Assembly: GCF_013520865.1 (NCBI RefSeq)
Contig: NZ_JACDXJ010000001.1
Coordinates: forward strand, 558,001-622,000
Direction: 5' to 3'
DNA from: Microvirga mediterraneensis
Lineage (GTDB): Bacteria; Pseudomonadota; Alphaproteobacteria; Rhizobiales; Beijerinckiaceae
DNA length: 64,000 bases
Shown: positions 15,786-24,393 of the stretch, one piece after another
How positions within the stretch are numbered: the stretch's first letter is position 1
How the letters are laid out: each line of letters opens with the position of its first letter
Made by a program: the position numbers and the translations under genes
Notes under the pieces: generated by a model
What the model was told of the DNA's origin: nothing
Seen by the model: the letters and a program-made list of their open reading frames with translations, nothing else
Database searches by the model: none

Positions 15786-16066
15786 TCTCAACCTCTGCGC
15801 CGGCAGTCGGATCGGAAAAGATCCGACATCACGCAAAGGCCGGCACGGCTCGCGTCAGAGGGGCCCGGATCGGGGTCATTCTAGGATTTAAGCATGGCAG
15901 GGCGTCGTTCAAGGCTGCGCCGCCCAGTTCGCGCGCCTGCCGGAGGATTAGGGCATCAAGGCTCATGAATTCACGAGAATCCTTAGATAAGACAACATTC
16001 CCCTGCGACCAAAGGTACTTACCCGACCGGATGCCGGAGCCTCAAAGTTGCCTGGATTGACCTTGT

Positions 16067-16849
16067 ATGACCCGAGCATGTCTCAAACGATTTGCGGATC
16101 GGATCACCAGCCTCATGAGCAGCCCGCCTCAGCGTCGAAGTGAGTTCACCTTTCCCTGGTCCGTCGATCACCAACCGCAAAACGGCCTCATCGAAAAACT
16201 CGAGCAGTTCCAAAGGCTGAGTCTTCTGCGCTGGCGCTTTCTCGAGACGTGCAGGCAGGCGGCGCGTCCGAGGCTTGCGCATGCCGCCGCCATGCTCGAC
16301 CAGACGGTTCTCGCCACGACCCTGATCGTGATGCCCAGGATACTGGTCGCCTGGGATAGGCTTCGGCCGATTCTGGCCTCTCACTCGCGAGCACTTCTGC
16401 CGTTCCTGCCGATCGCCAGCGAAGAGGAGGAGGCGCTGGCAGCCGATCCGGCCTGGGATCTCCTCGCCGAGTTCCAGACGCTTGCCCCGGACCAGCAGGA
16501 CAAGGCGGCCCGGAATCTCGCGCTCCTGTGGGACCATTTCGAGCACATGTTCGGAGGCCTGAGCGGCTTCCTGGCGGAGCCGGTCATCGAACAATCCATC
16601 TACCTCGACAAGCTCATGACGGCTTCGCGGCGAATGAGGCTGGCCCGCGGGTCGGAGGTCGCCTTCCACTATGTCACGGTCGAGCTGATGCGGCTCTACG
16701 TCTCTTACCTGCAGCTCCGACGGTCGGACCGGGCCGCTCTGGCTCTGGCCGCCCATGTGGTGGCGCTGATCAGCCGTGGGCGCATGGTGACGCCCGCGAT
16801 CACGTCCGGGGTGGAGTTGAACCGGACGCCGCATGCTCGGGCGGCGTAG
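16067..16849 (+). CDS. Hypothetical helical protein (260 residues)
   Basis: No family is recognised. The composition is strongly helical, with many leucine/arginine-rich stretches (SLLRWRFLETCRQAARPRLAHAAA, LLWDHFEHMFGGLSGFLAEP, VTVELMRLYVSYLQLRRSDRAALALAAHVVALI) and no signal peptide or clear membrane segment. Codon use is like the chromosome, and the frame is followed by a bidirectional hairpin. The ATG at 16067 has no clear ribosome site; an ATG at 16115 is an alternative. The opposite strand has a long open frame (16019-16888) that I regard as a shadow because of its composition. Confidence 0.6.
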   Translation: MTRACLKRFADRITSLMSSPPQRRSEFTFPWSVDHQPQNGLIEKLEQFQRLSLLRWRFLETCRQAARPRLAHAAAMLDQTVLATTLIVMPRILVAWDRLRPILASHSRALLPFLPIASEEEEALAADPAWDLLAEFQTLAPDQQDKAARNLALLWDHFEHMFGGLSGFLAEPVIEQSIYLDKLMTASRRMRLARGSEVAFHYVTVELMRLYVSYLQLRRSDRAALALAAHVVALISRGRMVTPAITSGVELNRTPHARAA

Positions 16850-16867
16850 CGCCCCCATGAGATCATG

Positions 16868-16907
16868 CGAAAGGCCCGAGAGACTCATGCTCCTCTCGGA
16901 CCTTTCG
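16868..16907. terminator. Bidirectional terminator between convergent genes
   Basis: CGAAAGG/CCTTTCG and CCGAGAG/CTCTCGG form a 14-pair stem with a single mismatch and a ten-base loop between the convergent genes ending at 16849 and 16926. Confidence 0.75.
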
Positions 16908-16925
16908 CGGATCTGATCGTGAGAC

Positions 16926-17213
16926 TTAACGGCAGCGGCGAATGCGGCGGGTGACGGTATCGCCGTCGTCGTTCTCCTCGCGGATCACCACGGTCCGGCA
17001 ACGGTCGATGCTGCCGGTCGACAGGTCATCGCGGTCGTAGACGCGGCGGCGCTCGATGTAACGGCGCTCGTAACGGTCACGATCGGGTCCGACGCGGACG
17101 CTCGGGCCGTCGGGGCCGATGCCGAACTGTACTTGAGCAGATGAAGGCGTCGAGACGACGACGCTCGAACCGATCAAGGCGGCCGCCAGGAGCCAAACTG
17201 ACTTCTTCATCAT
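16926..17213 (-). CDS. Small secreted arginine-rich protein
   Basis: The 95-residue product begins with a signal peptide (MMKKSVWLLAAALIGSSVVV...SSAQ) and continues with FGIGPDGPSVRVGPDRDRYERRYIERRRVYDRD. It ends in CRTVVIREENDDGDTVTRRIRRC, with two cysteines that could form a disulfide in the periplasm. It is a paralogue of the protein at 18547-18885, which shares the QFGIGPDG motif and the C-terminal C-x(n)-VIREE(D/N)D...TVTRR(I/V)RRC block. The function is unknown. GGAGATGGA precedes the tandem ATG codons. Confidence 0.75.
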   Translation of the reverse strand: MMKKSVWLLAAALIGSSVVVSTPSSAQVQFGIGPDGPSVRVGPDRDRYERRYIERRRVYDRDDLSTGSIDRCRTVVIREENDDGDTVTRRIRRCR

Positions 17214-17427
17214 TCCATCTCCACGTATTGTCGCTGGGAAGAAAACGCGTTACTTCGCTTTACGTTTCATGGAATGAATTCGAGGGCGCTTCATCCTTAC
17301 AGGGTATGGCAAAACGAAGGCATTCTTGAAAAGAACTACGACCAATGGCTGGTATCGTGGGCGAATATGCATCCGGCGCGGTCGTCAGGCCGATAAGCCG
17401 GTTTGTGCCTTCACTTGCGTGGCCATC

Positions 17428-18000
17428 TTAGATCGGCCCTCTCGGGATATCGTGCCAGTAATCCCGCAATTCCTGCTCACGCTTGCGGTCGGGCCAGACC
17501 TGGTCGTCGCCGTAGAAGGCGGGCGCCCCCCGGACCTGGGCCTCGGTCACGTCGGTGCGATAGCCTTCGAGATCCTTGTCGTAGGACAGCTTGTCCCAAG
17601 GGATCCTATGGTGGTGCACCCCAATCCCTAGGAAGCCGCCGAAGGTCATGTCGACATAGAGAACTTTTCCGCTCACCTTCTCGATCAGCAACCGCTTGAT
17701 GGTGCCGATCTGCGTGCCCCGCGGATCGAAGACGGCGGTGCCTTCCACGCGGTCGCTCTCGATCACCGGGTGCCAGGCCGCCGTACGGTTGATCGGCCCC
17801 CAGAGATAGAAGCCGTTCTCGATGATCCCCGCGGCCACGACCGCCCGGCTCACGTCGAGATTCCATTCATCGTCGGGGCCGATCCGGTGGTCGAGAACCC
17901 AGGGCCCCTGATCGGTCGGCAGGTTCTCGCCCGCCTCGTCGTCAGCGAAGCCACGCAGCTCGGGAGTCGTGCTGGACCGGAACACATAATAGGTTCTCAT
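17428..18000 (-). CDS. PRC-barrel domain protein
   Basis: The 190-residue protein contains a PRC-barrel at about residues 85-145 (ESDRVEGTAVFDPRGTQIGTIKRLLIEKVSGKVLYVDMTF). In Hyphomicrobiales this domain is frequent in stress-linked soluble proteins; the domain binds partners in RimM and photosynthetic reaction centre H. The N-terminal part (YYVFRSSTTPELRGFADDEAG) and C-terminal part are not assigned. There is no signal peptide. GGGAGG precedes the ATG by five bases. It is flanked by the secreted small-protein genes and is probably a general stress protein, which is inference. Confidence 0.85.
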   Translation of the reverse strand: MRTYYVFRSSTTPELRGFADDEAGENLPTDQGPWVLDHRIGPDDEWNLDVSRAVVAAGIIENGFYLWGPINRTAAWHPVIESDRVEGTAVFDPRGTQIGTIKRLLIEKVSGKVLYVDMTFGGFLGIGVHHHRIPWDKLSYDKDLEGYRTDVTEAQVRGAPAFYGDDQVWPDRKREQELRDYWHDIPRGPI

Positions 18001-18233
18001 GAGCGCCTCCCATCCAACAGGAATCGCTGCGAGCCCCTCATGGCGGCGAGCGCCAGTGAGGCAATTGCAAGTTCAACCTCAAGGACTTGAGCCCGGTTCC
18101 TCGCACCTGCGAAAATCCGCGCGGATGCACCCTTTTGCCGCGCGCTTTACGGCGTTGGAGCGCCGGACTTTCGGTGGTAGGCTGCTTCTCATCAGGCAAG
18201 ACGCGCTTTCGGAGTCCAGGGAAAGAACCAGCG

Positions 18234-18509
18234 GTGGCAGACTTGGCAATATCCTTGCTCGTCGTTCTGGCCGGCGCCGTCGGGATGCTCCTGCTGCTGC
18301 TCACATGGTTCGGCGGCAGAACCATCACGCCGGAGATCGAAGACGATCTCGATCCTATTCTGGGCGCGCGGGATCCCGTGGCGATCTACGAATCCCATGG
18401 CCCTTTCATCCCCATGCCCGCACATCTGAAGACCAGCGATCAGATGGTGGATTGGATGACCAAGGAACTTCCCAAGCTGACGGCTGAAATCGCGAATCCT
18501 CGCGCGTGA
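18234..18509 (+). CDS. Small single-span membrane protein
   Basis: From a GTG at 18234, 91 residues begin with a transmembrane helix (ADLAISLLVVLAGAVGMLLL then LLTWFGG). An acidic and proline-rich cytoplasmic or periplasmic tail follows (TPEIEDDLDPILGARDPVAIYESHGPFIPMPAH). AGGGAA lies upstream. The longer open frame from 18087 is arginine/serine-rich and has no ribosome site, so it was not used. No family is recognised. Confidence 0.6.
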   Translation: MADLAISLLVVLAGAVGMLLLLLTWFGGRTITPEIEDDLDPILGARDPVAIYESHGPFIPMPAHLKTSDQMVDWMTKELPKLTAEIANPRA

Positions 18510-18546
18510 CATCGCATGCTGCAGTGCCCGGGAATCAGGGCGATCG

Positions 18547-18885
18547 TCAGTCGCAGCGGCGGACCCGCCGCGTCACGGTGCGTCCCCAATCATCCTCCTC
18601 GCGAATGATGATGTTGCGGCAGCGGCTCTCATAACCACCGTAGCGGCGCTCGTCACGCAGCGCATCCCGACGCCCCTCCTCATAGGCGCGGGCGCGATCC
18701 TCCTCGCGCCGCTCGCGCCAGCGTTCGCGACGTTCGTAACGCTCCTGCTCAGGGTCGCGCACGCCAAACTGCGGACGACCATCAGGCCCGATACCGAACT
18801 GGAACTGAGGCTGGGCCAGGGAGGGAGACGCAACGAAAAGACTCGAGCCCATTGTGGCCATGGCCAGGAAAACGATTTTTCTCAT
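18547..18885 (-). CDS. Small secreted arginine-rich protein, paralogue of 16926-17213
   Basis: The 112-residue product has a signal peptide (MRKIVFLAMATMGSSLFVAS...LAQ), the shared FQFGIGPDGRPQFG motif, and a longer charged middle (RYERRERWRERREEDRARAYEEGRRD). It ends with CRNIIIREEDDWGRTVTRRVRRC, parallel to its paralogue. Both cysteines are kept. The charged middle has grown relative to the paralogue, consistent with a rapidly evolving low-complexity linker. The role is unknown; a cell-surface or polyanion-binding protein is possible. Confidence 0.75.
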   Translation of the reverse strand: MRKIVFLAMATMGSSLFVASPSLAQPQFQFGIGPDGRPQFGVRDPEQERYERRERWRERREEDRARAYEEGRRDALRDERRYGGYESRCRNIIIREEDDWGRTVTRRVRRCD

Positions 18886-19001
18886 CGGATAAAGTCCTGT
18901 TCAACAATCGCATTCCAACGCCCGCCCATAACCGCGGTTCCAAAGGAGAAACCGTAAGCCCGCCAGTGATTGCCCAAATAAAAGGGAGAAACGATAAAGT
19001 T

Positions 19002-19118
19002 TCAGGGGAACATCAAAGCTGAAGCCAGCACGCTGACAGCATAGGCCATGGCGACCAGAAGCGGCGCAAGCATTGCGGCGGAAGCGAGCAGGAAAACTGA
19101 CAGGCTGAGGCTGCGCAT
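19002..19118 (-). CDS. 38-residue membrane microprotein (paralogue of 13694-13810)
   Basis: A 39-codon frame from ATG 19116-19118 to TGA 19002-19004 encodes MRSLSLSVFLLAS... with P19, AYA at 25-27 and a terminal proline, exactly as in the peptide at 13694-13810. AAGGAG lies about seven bases before the ATG in the same arrangement. The whole product is hydrophobic apart from one arginine, which suggests a membrane peptide. The function is unknown. It sits between a secreted arginine-rich protein gene and the DUF454 gene, all on the minus strand. Confidence 0.7.
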   Translation of the reverse strand: MRSLSLSVFLLASAAMLAPLLVAMAYAVSVLASALMFP

Positions 19119-19271
19119 GATCTGGCTCCTTCAATCGTGCAGCTTGCAGCCTAACCGGAACCTGGGCCGGAACATGGCACAACCTTGGCCAAACATGACA
19201 AGTTCTGCACAGACAAGGCATTTATATAGCCTTGCAGCACATAGATTTTCTTTCGAATATCGTTTGGAAAT

Positions 19272-19667
19272 CTATCGGTCCGGTGTTCCCGTGAACAGGA
19301 CATCCGCGTCGGCACGCGGCGTCGGACGTGTTGCGATGTAGAGTGCGACTCCGCCCATAATGGCCGCGAGAACAACGGGCAGAATGCGGCTTTCCGTCAG
19401 CCACAGGATCAACGCATAGGAGAGAGCAAGCGTCGTCAGCGCATAGATCTTGGCGTGGCGCGGAATGGCCCTCTGATCGCGCCATGTGGTCAGCAGAAGC
19501 CCGAAGCGGGGATGGTTGTAGAGCCTTTCGGCCAGGGCGGGATTCGAGCGGGCGAAGCACCAGACCGCCAGGAGCACGAACGGCGTCGTCGGCAGGACCG
19601 GCAGGAAGATGCCGACGATGCCGAGCGCGAGGCTCGCATAGCCGAGGCAGAGGAAGAACAGGCGCAT
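19272..19667 (-). CDS. DUF454 (YbaN) family inner-membrane protein
   Basis: The 131-residue protein matches DUF454/YbaN. The signature LGIVGIFLPVLPTTPFVLLA lies near the N-terminus, then CFARSNPALAERLYNHPRFG, then two more hydrophobic helices (YALTTLALSYALILWL and ILPVVLAAIMGGVALYI). It is an inner-membrane protein of unknown function. Length and motif order are normal for the family. It ends close to the amidase gene, but both run on the minus strand with 64 bases between, so they may be co-transcribed. Confidence 0.9.
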   Translation of the reverse strand: MRLFFLCLGYASLALGIVGIFLPVLPTTPFVLLAVWCFARSNPALAERLYNHPRFGLLLTTWRDQRAIPRHAKIYALTTLALSYALILWLTESRILPVVLAAIMGGVALYIATRPTPRADADVLFTGTPDR

Positions 19668-19731
19668 CGTCGTGTCTCTCGCCGGACGGATCGGAATGGG
19701 GATAACGCGCCGCTCTCCGGATTCGTGCCGC

Positions 19732-21030
19732 TTACAGCCCCTGAGACAGCATGGCCTCGACGCTTGCTGCGATATCCAGGAGACGCCGGTCGTGACCGTG
19801 GCGCGCCACGAGCATGAGGCCGACGGGACGCTCCGTGCCGGGGACCGGCAGGGAGATGCCGGTGAGATCGAACTGGTTGCCGAATGTCGTGTTGCGCAGG
19901 ATCAGGTCGTCGGTCTTGTTGTAGAGCTTGATGTCGGCCTCCAGCGGGGCGATCAGAGGGGCCGAGATGGCGGTGGTGGGCAGCACCAGCACGTCGATCG
20001 TTGACAGGCGCTCGTCCATCGCGGCGATGAGGGCGCGCCTGCGGCGCAGCATGCGGATATAGATCGGCGCCGGCACCTTGCCGCTGCGCGCGATCCACCA
20101 ATGGACGCGCGGGTCGATCTCCGCGACCTTGGCCTCGAGCCAATCCGCATGAACCTCGGAGGCTTCGATGGACGCGATGGAGCCCGTGACGATGGTCTCC
20201 GCCATGGCTCCGAGCAGATCCTCGATGCCGTGATCGACGATTCCTGCACCGGCGCCCGACAGACGCTTCAACGCGGCCTCGAAAGCCCGCTCCACCATGG
20301 GCTCCGTCTGCTCGAACAGGCGCCCGCGCGGCACGCCGACCCGCAGGCCCGCCAGAGGATGTGGATTCAGCAGGCGCGGCTCCTCGCCCGCCATGACGGC
20401 ATCGGCGAAAGCGCAGTCCTGCACGTTGCGCGCGAGCGGCCCGATGGAATCGAGACTGGGCGCGAGCGGAAACGCGCCGTCGAGCGGCACGCGATGCGCG
20501 GTCGGTTTGAAGCCGACGACGCCGTTGAGGGCCGCCGGAATGCGCACGGAGCCGCCGGTATCGCTGCCGATGGAAATCTTGCTCGTGCCCTCCGCCACCG
20601 TCACGCCCGCTCCCGACGATGAACCGCCCGGAATGCGTGAGGGATCGGTCGCGTTGCCGGGCGTGCCGTAATGGGGATTGAGCCCGATCCCGGAGAACGC
20701 AAACTCCACCATGTTGGTCTTGCCCAGGATGACGGCGCCCGCCTGACGCAGGCGGCGCACGATGATCGCGTCCTTGCCGGCGGGCGGCGCATCGCGCAGG
20801 GCGATCGAGCCTGCGAGCGTCGTCTCGCCCGCCACGTCGAACAGATCCTTGATCGAAACGATGGTGCCGTCGAGCGGTCCGAGCGTGAGCCCCGCGCGAG
20901 CCCGCGCATCGGCGGCATCGGCGGCGATGCGCGCCGCGTCCTCGTAGATGCGCAGAAACACCCGCTCGTCGTCCTTGCGCCCGGCCAGGCGCGAGAGAAT
21001 GGTTTCGAGCTTGTCTCGGGTCGTCGTCAT
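19732..21030 (-). CDS. Amidase signature family hydrolase
   Basis: The protein (432 residues from ATG 21028-21030) belongs to the amidase signature family, which hydrolyses amide bonds with a Ser-cisSer-Lys triad. The lysine is in TIVSIKDLFDVAG, and the glycine/serine-rich region GGSSSGAG followed by SIGSDTGGSVRIPA supplies the two serines; all are present. Family members include GatA, which works in a GatCAB complex, but no gatB/gatC lie nearby, so this is probably a stand-alone amidase of unknown substrate. An upstream ATG at 21072 is possible but lies in an AGTGTCAT/ATGACACT palindrome next to a dispersed repeat, so the inner start is preferred. Confidence 0.88.
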   Translation of the reverse strand: MTTTRDKLETILSRLAGRKDDERVFLRIYEDAARIAADAADARARAGLTLGPLDGTIVSIKDLFDVAGETTLAGSIALRDAPPAGKDAIIVRRLRQAGAVILGKTNMVEFAFSGIGLNPHYGTPGNATDPSRIPGGSSSGAGVTVAEGTSKISIGSDTGGSVRIPAALNGVVGFKPTAHRVPLDGAFPLAPSLDSIGPLARNVQDCAFADAVMAGEEPRLLNPHPLAGLRVGVPRGRLFEQTEPMVERAFEAALKRLSGAGAGIVDHGIEDLLGAMAETIVTGSIASIEASEVHADWLEAKVAEIDPRVHWWIARSGKVPAPIYIRMLRRRRALIAAMDERLSTIDVLVLPTTAISAPLIAPLEADIKLYNKTDDLILRNTTFGNQFDLTGISLPVPGTERPVGLMLVARHGHDRRLLDIAASVEAMLSQGL

Positions 21031-21089
21031 GAGGGCACCGGATGAGAAGACTGTGAGAGTGTCATTCGACATGACACTTTAGCGCTTCG

Positions 21090-21189
21090 GTGTCATCCCC
21101 GGCGAAGGTTGCGCGGGAAGGGAGCCCATGGCGTGGAGCGTATGGGCGGATTCCCTTCCCCTCCGCTGTGCTCCGGCCGGGAATGACAC
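21090..21189. repeat. Dispersed palindromic repeat, family A
   Basis: A roughly 100-base imperfect palindrome bounded by GTGTCAT and ATGACAC with a GGGAAGGGA...TCCCTTCCC interior. Related copies lie at 30656-30753 and 60467-60576, all intergenic. Confidence 0.75.
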
Positions 21190-21196
21190 ACCGTCG

Positions 21197-23335
21197 TCAC
21201 GACGCGTAACGCTCCTGGGCCTCGGGAGCGCCGGCCTGGTCCGATGTCATGGTCGAGAGCGGGAAGGTGATGACGCAGCGCACACCTGCGGGGGCGAAAT
21301 CGAGCTTGATCTCGCCGCCCAGCTGCTGCGCGAGGCCGCGCTGGATCAGCTTGGACCCGAAGCCCTGGCGTTCGGGCTTCTTCACAAGCGGGCCGCCGCT
21401 TTCGACCCACTCCACGAGAAGCGCGGGCTGCCCGATTCCCGACGTGACGGCCCACATCACATGCACCTTGCCCTCCGGAACGGACAGGGAGCCGTATTTG
21501 ACGGCGTTCGTCGCCAGTTCGTGGACGGCGAGCCCCAAGGCGAGAACGGCGCCCGGCTGCAGGTTGATGCGGGGGCCGCGCAGGCGAATACGTTGCCGCA
21601 GGCCGTCCTGGTAGGGCTCGAGCTCGTTCTTCAGCACGTCTTCCAGAAGCGCGCCCTGCCAATGGGTGGCGGTGAGAAGATCGTGGGTCTTCGCCATTCC
21701 GTGCAGCCGGTCCATGAAGGCGTTCCATGCGGCGGGATCGCTGTTGTCGGCGGAGCGTCTGGTCAGGGAGGCGACCGACTGAACGGTCGCCAGCGTGTTC
21801 TTGACCCGGTGATTGAGCTCATGCAGCAGAAGAGCCTGCCGATCTTCGGCCAGCCGACGCTCGGTGATGTCCTGAGACACGCCGACCATGGAAGGCTGCC
21901 CGTCCGGGCCGCTCCTCATGCGGCCGCTCACCCGGATCCAATGCTCGCTGCCGTCGGGCCAGATCGCGCGATATTCCACGTGAAGATCGGTACGGTCCGC
22001 AAGCGCCCGAGCGACGGCCTCCGCCTGCACGGCGCGGTCGTCGGGATGGATCTGCGCAACGAGATCCGCATAGGAGAACATCTCGTCCGCGCCACGCCCG
22101 AAATGGGCACGGCATATGGGCGTCGTCGTCAGGACGCCCGTGGACGGCGTATACTCCCAGGAACCGAGATGCCCCGCATTGAGCGCCAGGCGCAGGCGCG
22201 CCTCGCTCTCGGCCATGTGGGCGAGCACCTCTTCCCGCTCCCGCTCATGTTTGCGGATGCCCGCGGCCGCCTCCGCAAGCGCCTTCTTGATCGTGTCGAA
22301 CTCCAGAACCCGCGTGGTGGCCGGATCGGAGACTTCGCCTCCACGGCCGAGGGCCTGGGCCGCCGCCACCAGCCGGGCGACCGGCTTGGAAATGGAGCGC
22401 GAGAGCAGAACGGCCAGGAGGATGCCGCCGAGGATGACCGCTCCGAGAATCGTGAGCCAGAAGAGGGAGCGCTGAGCCGATTTCGCCAGCTCCGTCTCCG
22501 GGATGCTGATGACGAAAGACCAGCCATAGGTCGGCGATTGGCTGAAATAGGTGCGCACCGGAATGCCGTCGAGGGTCACGCTCCGGAGAAGCCCTTCCGT
22601 CCGGGCCGCCAAGGCTTCCTGGACATTGGCGCTGGCGAGCTGCCCAACGTAGCGCTCCGGCGACCGGGAGCGCGCCACGAGCCTCCGGCTCCGGTCGAGC
22701 ACCGCCGCGTTCCAGCCGTCGGCGATCCTCTGATCGCGGATGATGTCCTGGAAGACCTCCGGCGTGATCCCGAGCGACAGGATATAGGCGACCCGGCCGT
22801 CGATGATGACGGGGGCATCGATGGTGATGAGCCGCTGCCCCGTCAATGAACCCGCATAGAGATCCGACACATACGGCTTGCGGGTTTCCGCGACGCGCCG
22901 CAACGCATCGGGGCGGTTGCTGTTCGGCAGGATCACGCCGTAAGGCACGCGGGTGTTGAAGACCGCACGCCCGCCGGGTTCGAAAAGAGCCACCCAAGAG
23001 GGCTCCTCCAGACCGCTGGCTTTCGCCCGATGGTAGAATTCCTCGAAGTCTCCTCGGGCAAGGCTGGACGAGTGGGCCAGAATCTGCAGCGCCAGTACGG
23101 ATTTTTCGATTTCGCGGTCGAGCAACAGACTCAAGGCGCGCGCCGTCTCCTGCATGCGCAGATCGGTGGCCTGCTGCTCGGACCGATAGGCCGAATAGAG
23201 GCCTGCCGCAGCCACCAGCATGGTCGGCAGGGCGAGAACCAGGACCAGCCCCCACAGGACCTGCCGCAATGAGGTCCGGGCGCCCTGGGACGGGTCCCCG
23301 GTCGGTCGCACGGAATATGATCTTCGGCCGATCAT
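21197..23335 (-). CDS. HWE-type sensor histidine kinase with Cache, HAMP and PAS domains
   Basis: The 712-residue inner-membrane sensor kinase has a first membrane helix at about 26-48 and a periplasmic Cache-like region to about 290. A second helix (LFWLTILGAVILGGILLAVL) is followed by a HAMP-like segment, a PAS domain near 385-500 (GHLGSWEYTPSTGVL, MVGVSQDITERRLAE) and the kinase core. LLHELNHRVKNTLATVQSVA carries the phospho-acceptor histidine in the HWE-family arrangement, and AVHELATNAVKYGSLS is the N-box. Its ATG directly follows the stop of the upstream receiver-kinase gene with no spacing, so it is the last gene of the phytochrome operon. Such kinases often feed general stress (PhyR) signalling in this order; that link is inferred. 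Confidence 0.9.
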   Translation of the reverse strand: MIGRRSYSVRPTGDPSQGARTSLRQVLWGLVLVLALPTMLVAAAGLYSAYRSEQQATDLRMQETARALSLLLDREIEKSVLALQILAHSSSLARGDFEEFYHRAKASGLEEPSWVALFEPGGRAVFNTRVPYGVILPNSNRPDALRRVAETRKPYVSDLYAGSLTGQRLITIDAPVIIDGRVAYILSLGITPEVFQDIIRDQRIADGWNAAVLDRSRRLVARSRSPERYVGQLASANVQEALAARTEGLLRSVTLDGIPVRTYFSQSPTYGWSFVISIPETELAKSAQRSLFWLTILGAVILGGILLAVLLSRSISKPVARLVAAAQALGRGGEVSDPATTRVLEFDTIKKALAEAAAGIRKHEREREEVLAHMAESEARLRLALNAGHLGSWEYTPSTGVLTTTPICRAHFGRGADEMFSYADLVAQIHPDDRAVQAEAVARALADRTDLHVEYRAIWPDGSEHWIRVSGRMRSGPDGQPSMVGVSQDITERRLAEDRQALLLHELNHRVKNTLATVQSVASLTRRSADNSDPAAWNAFMDRLHGMAKTHDLLTATHWQGALLEDVLKNELEPYQDGLRQRIRLRGPRINLQPGAVLALGLAVHELATNAVKYGSLSVPEGKVHVMWAVTSGIGQPALLVEWVESGGPLVKKPERQGFGSKLIQRGLAQQLGGEIKLDFAPAGVRCVITFPLSTMTSDQAGAPEAQERYAS

Positions 23336-24385
23336 CTAGCCGTTGTCCTGAACCGGCATGACGACACGTACCAGGATGGCGGGATCGTCGAGCGGCCATT
23401 CCACATCCGCATCGAGCTGGCGGGCGAGGGCTTTGAGAATCGTCCCGGACGCGCTGTCCTTCGCATGCTGCTTCTCGTCCGGGCTGAAGGCATCGTCAGC
23501 GATCTGGAACACCAGCGTGCCGTCCACGACCCGCAACAGGAGCTTCAGCTTGCCTTGCCGGTCCTTATAGGCGTGGGTGAGCGCATTGACGACGATCTCG
23601 TTGAACAGGAGCGCCATGGAGGCCGCCTTGCCGGCTTCGACCTCTACGGTATCGATCTCGAATTCCGGCGTGATCCTCACGCCCGGAATCGACGAGGTCA
23701 GTTCCTCGCAAAGACCTTTCGCGAAACGCGACGCGTCGAACCGGGTCGAGCCCTGCCCATCGTAAAGGTCGCGGTGCGCGGCGGCCAGCGCCTGCATGCG
23801 CTCCTTCATGCGCCCGAGCACCTGGCGCGCGGGCCCGTCCTCGGCATGACGATACTCGATGCCGATCAGGGAGAGCAGCAGCTGGAGATTGTTCTTCACC
23901 CGATGATCGAGCTCGTGCAGGAGCGCCGTGCGCTCGTCGAGCATCCGCCGCAGGGCATCCTGCGCCCGCTTCTTCTCGCCGCGTTCGCGGGCTTCGGCCA
24001 GGGCGCGCAGCACGGTGGCGGGCAACCGGTCGAGCTTGTCCTTCAGCACGTAATCCGTCGCCCCGCGCTTCAGGGCCTCGACGGCAACCTCTTCGCCGAG
24101 GGCGCCGGAGACGAAGACGAACGGCGTCGCGCGGGACATCTCCCGGGCGATCTCGAGCGCGTGCAGGCCGTTGAAGGCGGGCAGGAGATAATCGGCGAGA
24201 ATGAGATCCCAGGTCTCGTCGCGGACGGCCCTGGCGAACTCGTCCGCGGACACGACCCGCTCGACCGAGACGGACAACCGGGCATCGACCAGGGTCTCCG
24301 TCACCAGCTCGGCATCGAGCGCGCTGTCCTCCAGGAGGAGGATGCGCAGCACCCGATCGGATGGGATGACGGAAGTGCGGTCCAT
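23336..24385 (-). CDS. Receiver domain-HisKA_2 histidine kinase
   Basis: The 349-residue cytoplasmic protein starts with a receiver domain (ILLLEDSALDAELV, phospho-accepting aspartate in LILADYLLPAFNG, lysine in YVLKDK). A HisKA_2 kinase follows: LLHELDHRVKNNLQLLLSLIG with the histidine, then the ATP-binding N-box LFNEIVVNALTHAY. The glycine-rich end is short but SASGTILKALARQLDAD is in place. It lies eight bases after the single-domain response regulator and directly abuts the next kinase, so it is part of the same operon. It probably receives phosphate from the phytochrome or relays to another regulator; the direction cannot be read from sequence. Confidence 0.9.
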   Translation of the reverse strand: MDRTSVIPSDRVLRILLLEDSALDAELVTETLVDARLSVSVERVVSADEFARAVRDETWDLILADYLLPAFNGLHALEIAREMSRATPFVFVSGALGEEVAVEALKRGATDYVLKDKLDRLPATVLRALAEARERGEKKRAQDALRRMLDERTALLHELDHRVKNNLQLLLSLIGIEYRHAEDGPARQVLGRMKERMQALAAAHRDLYDGQGSTRFDASRFAKGLCEELTSSIPGVRITPEFEIDTVEVEAGKAASMALLFNEIVVNALTHAYKDRQGKLKLLLRVVDGTLVFQIADDAFSPDEKQHAKDSASGTILKALARQLDADVEWPLDDPAILVRVVMPVQDNG

Positions 24386-24393
24386 CGGCAGCC

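Noticed and set aside
16019..16888. 289-codon frame antisense to the hypothetical gene at 16067
   Set aside because: Arginine/proline/glutamine-rich composition and no ribosome site; the plus-strand frame looks more protein-like, although neither is confirmed.
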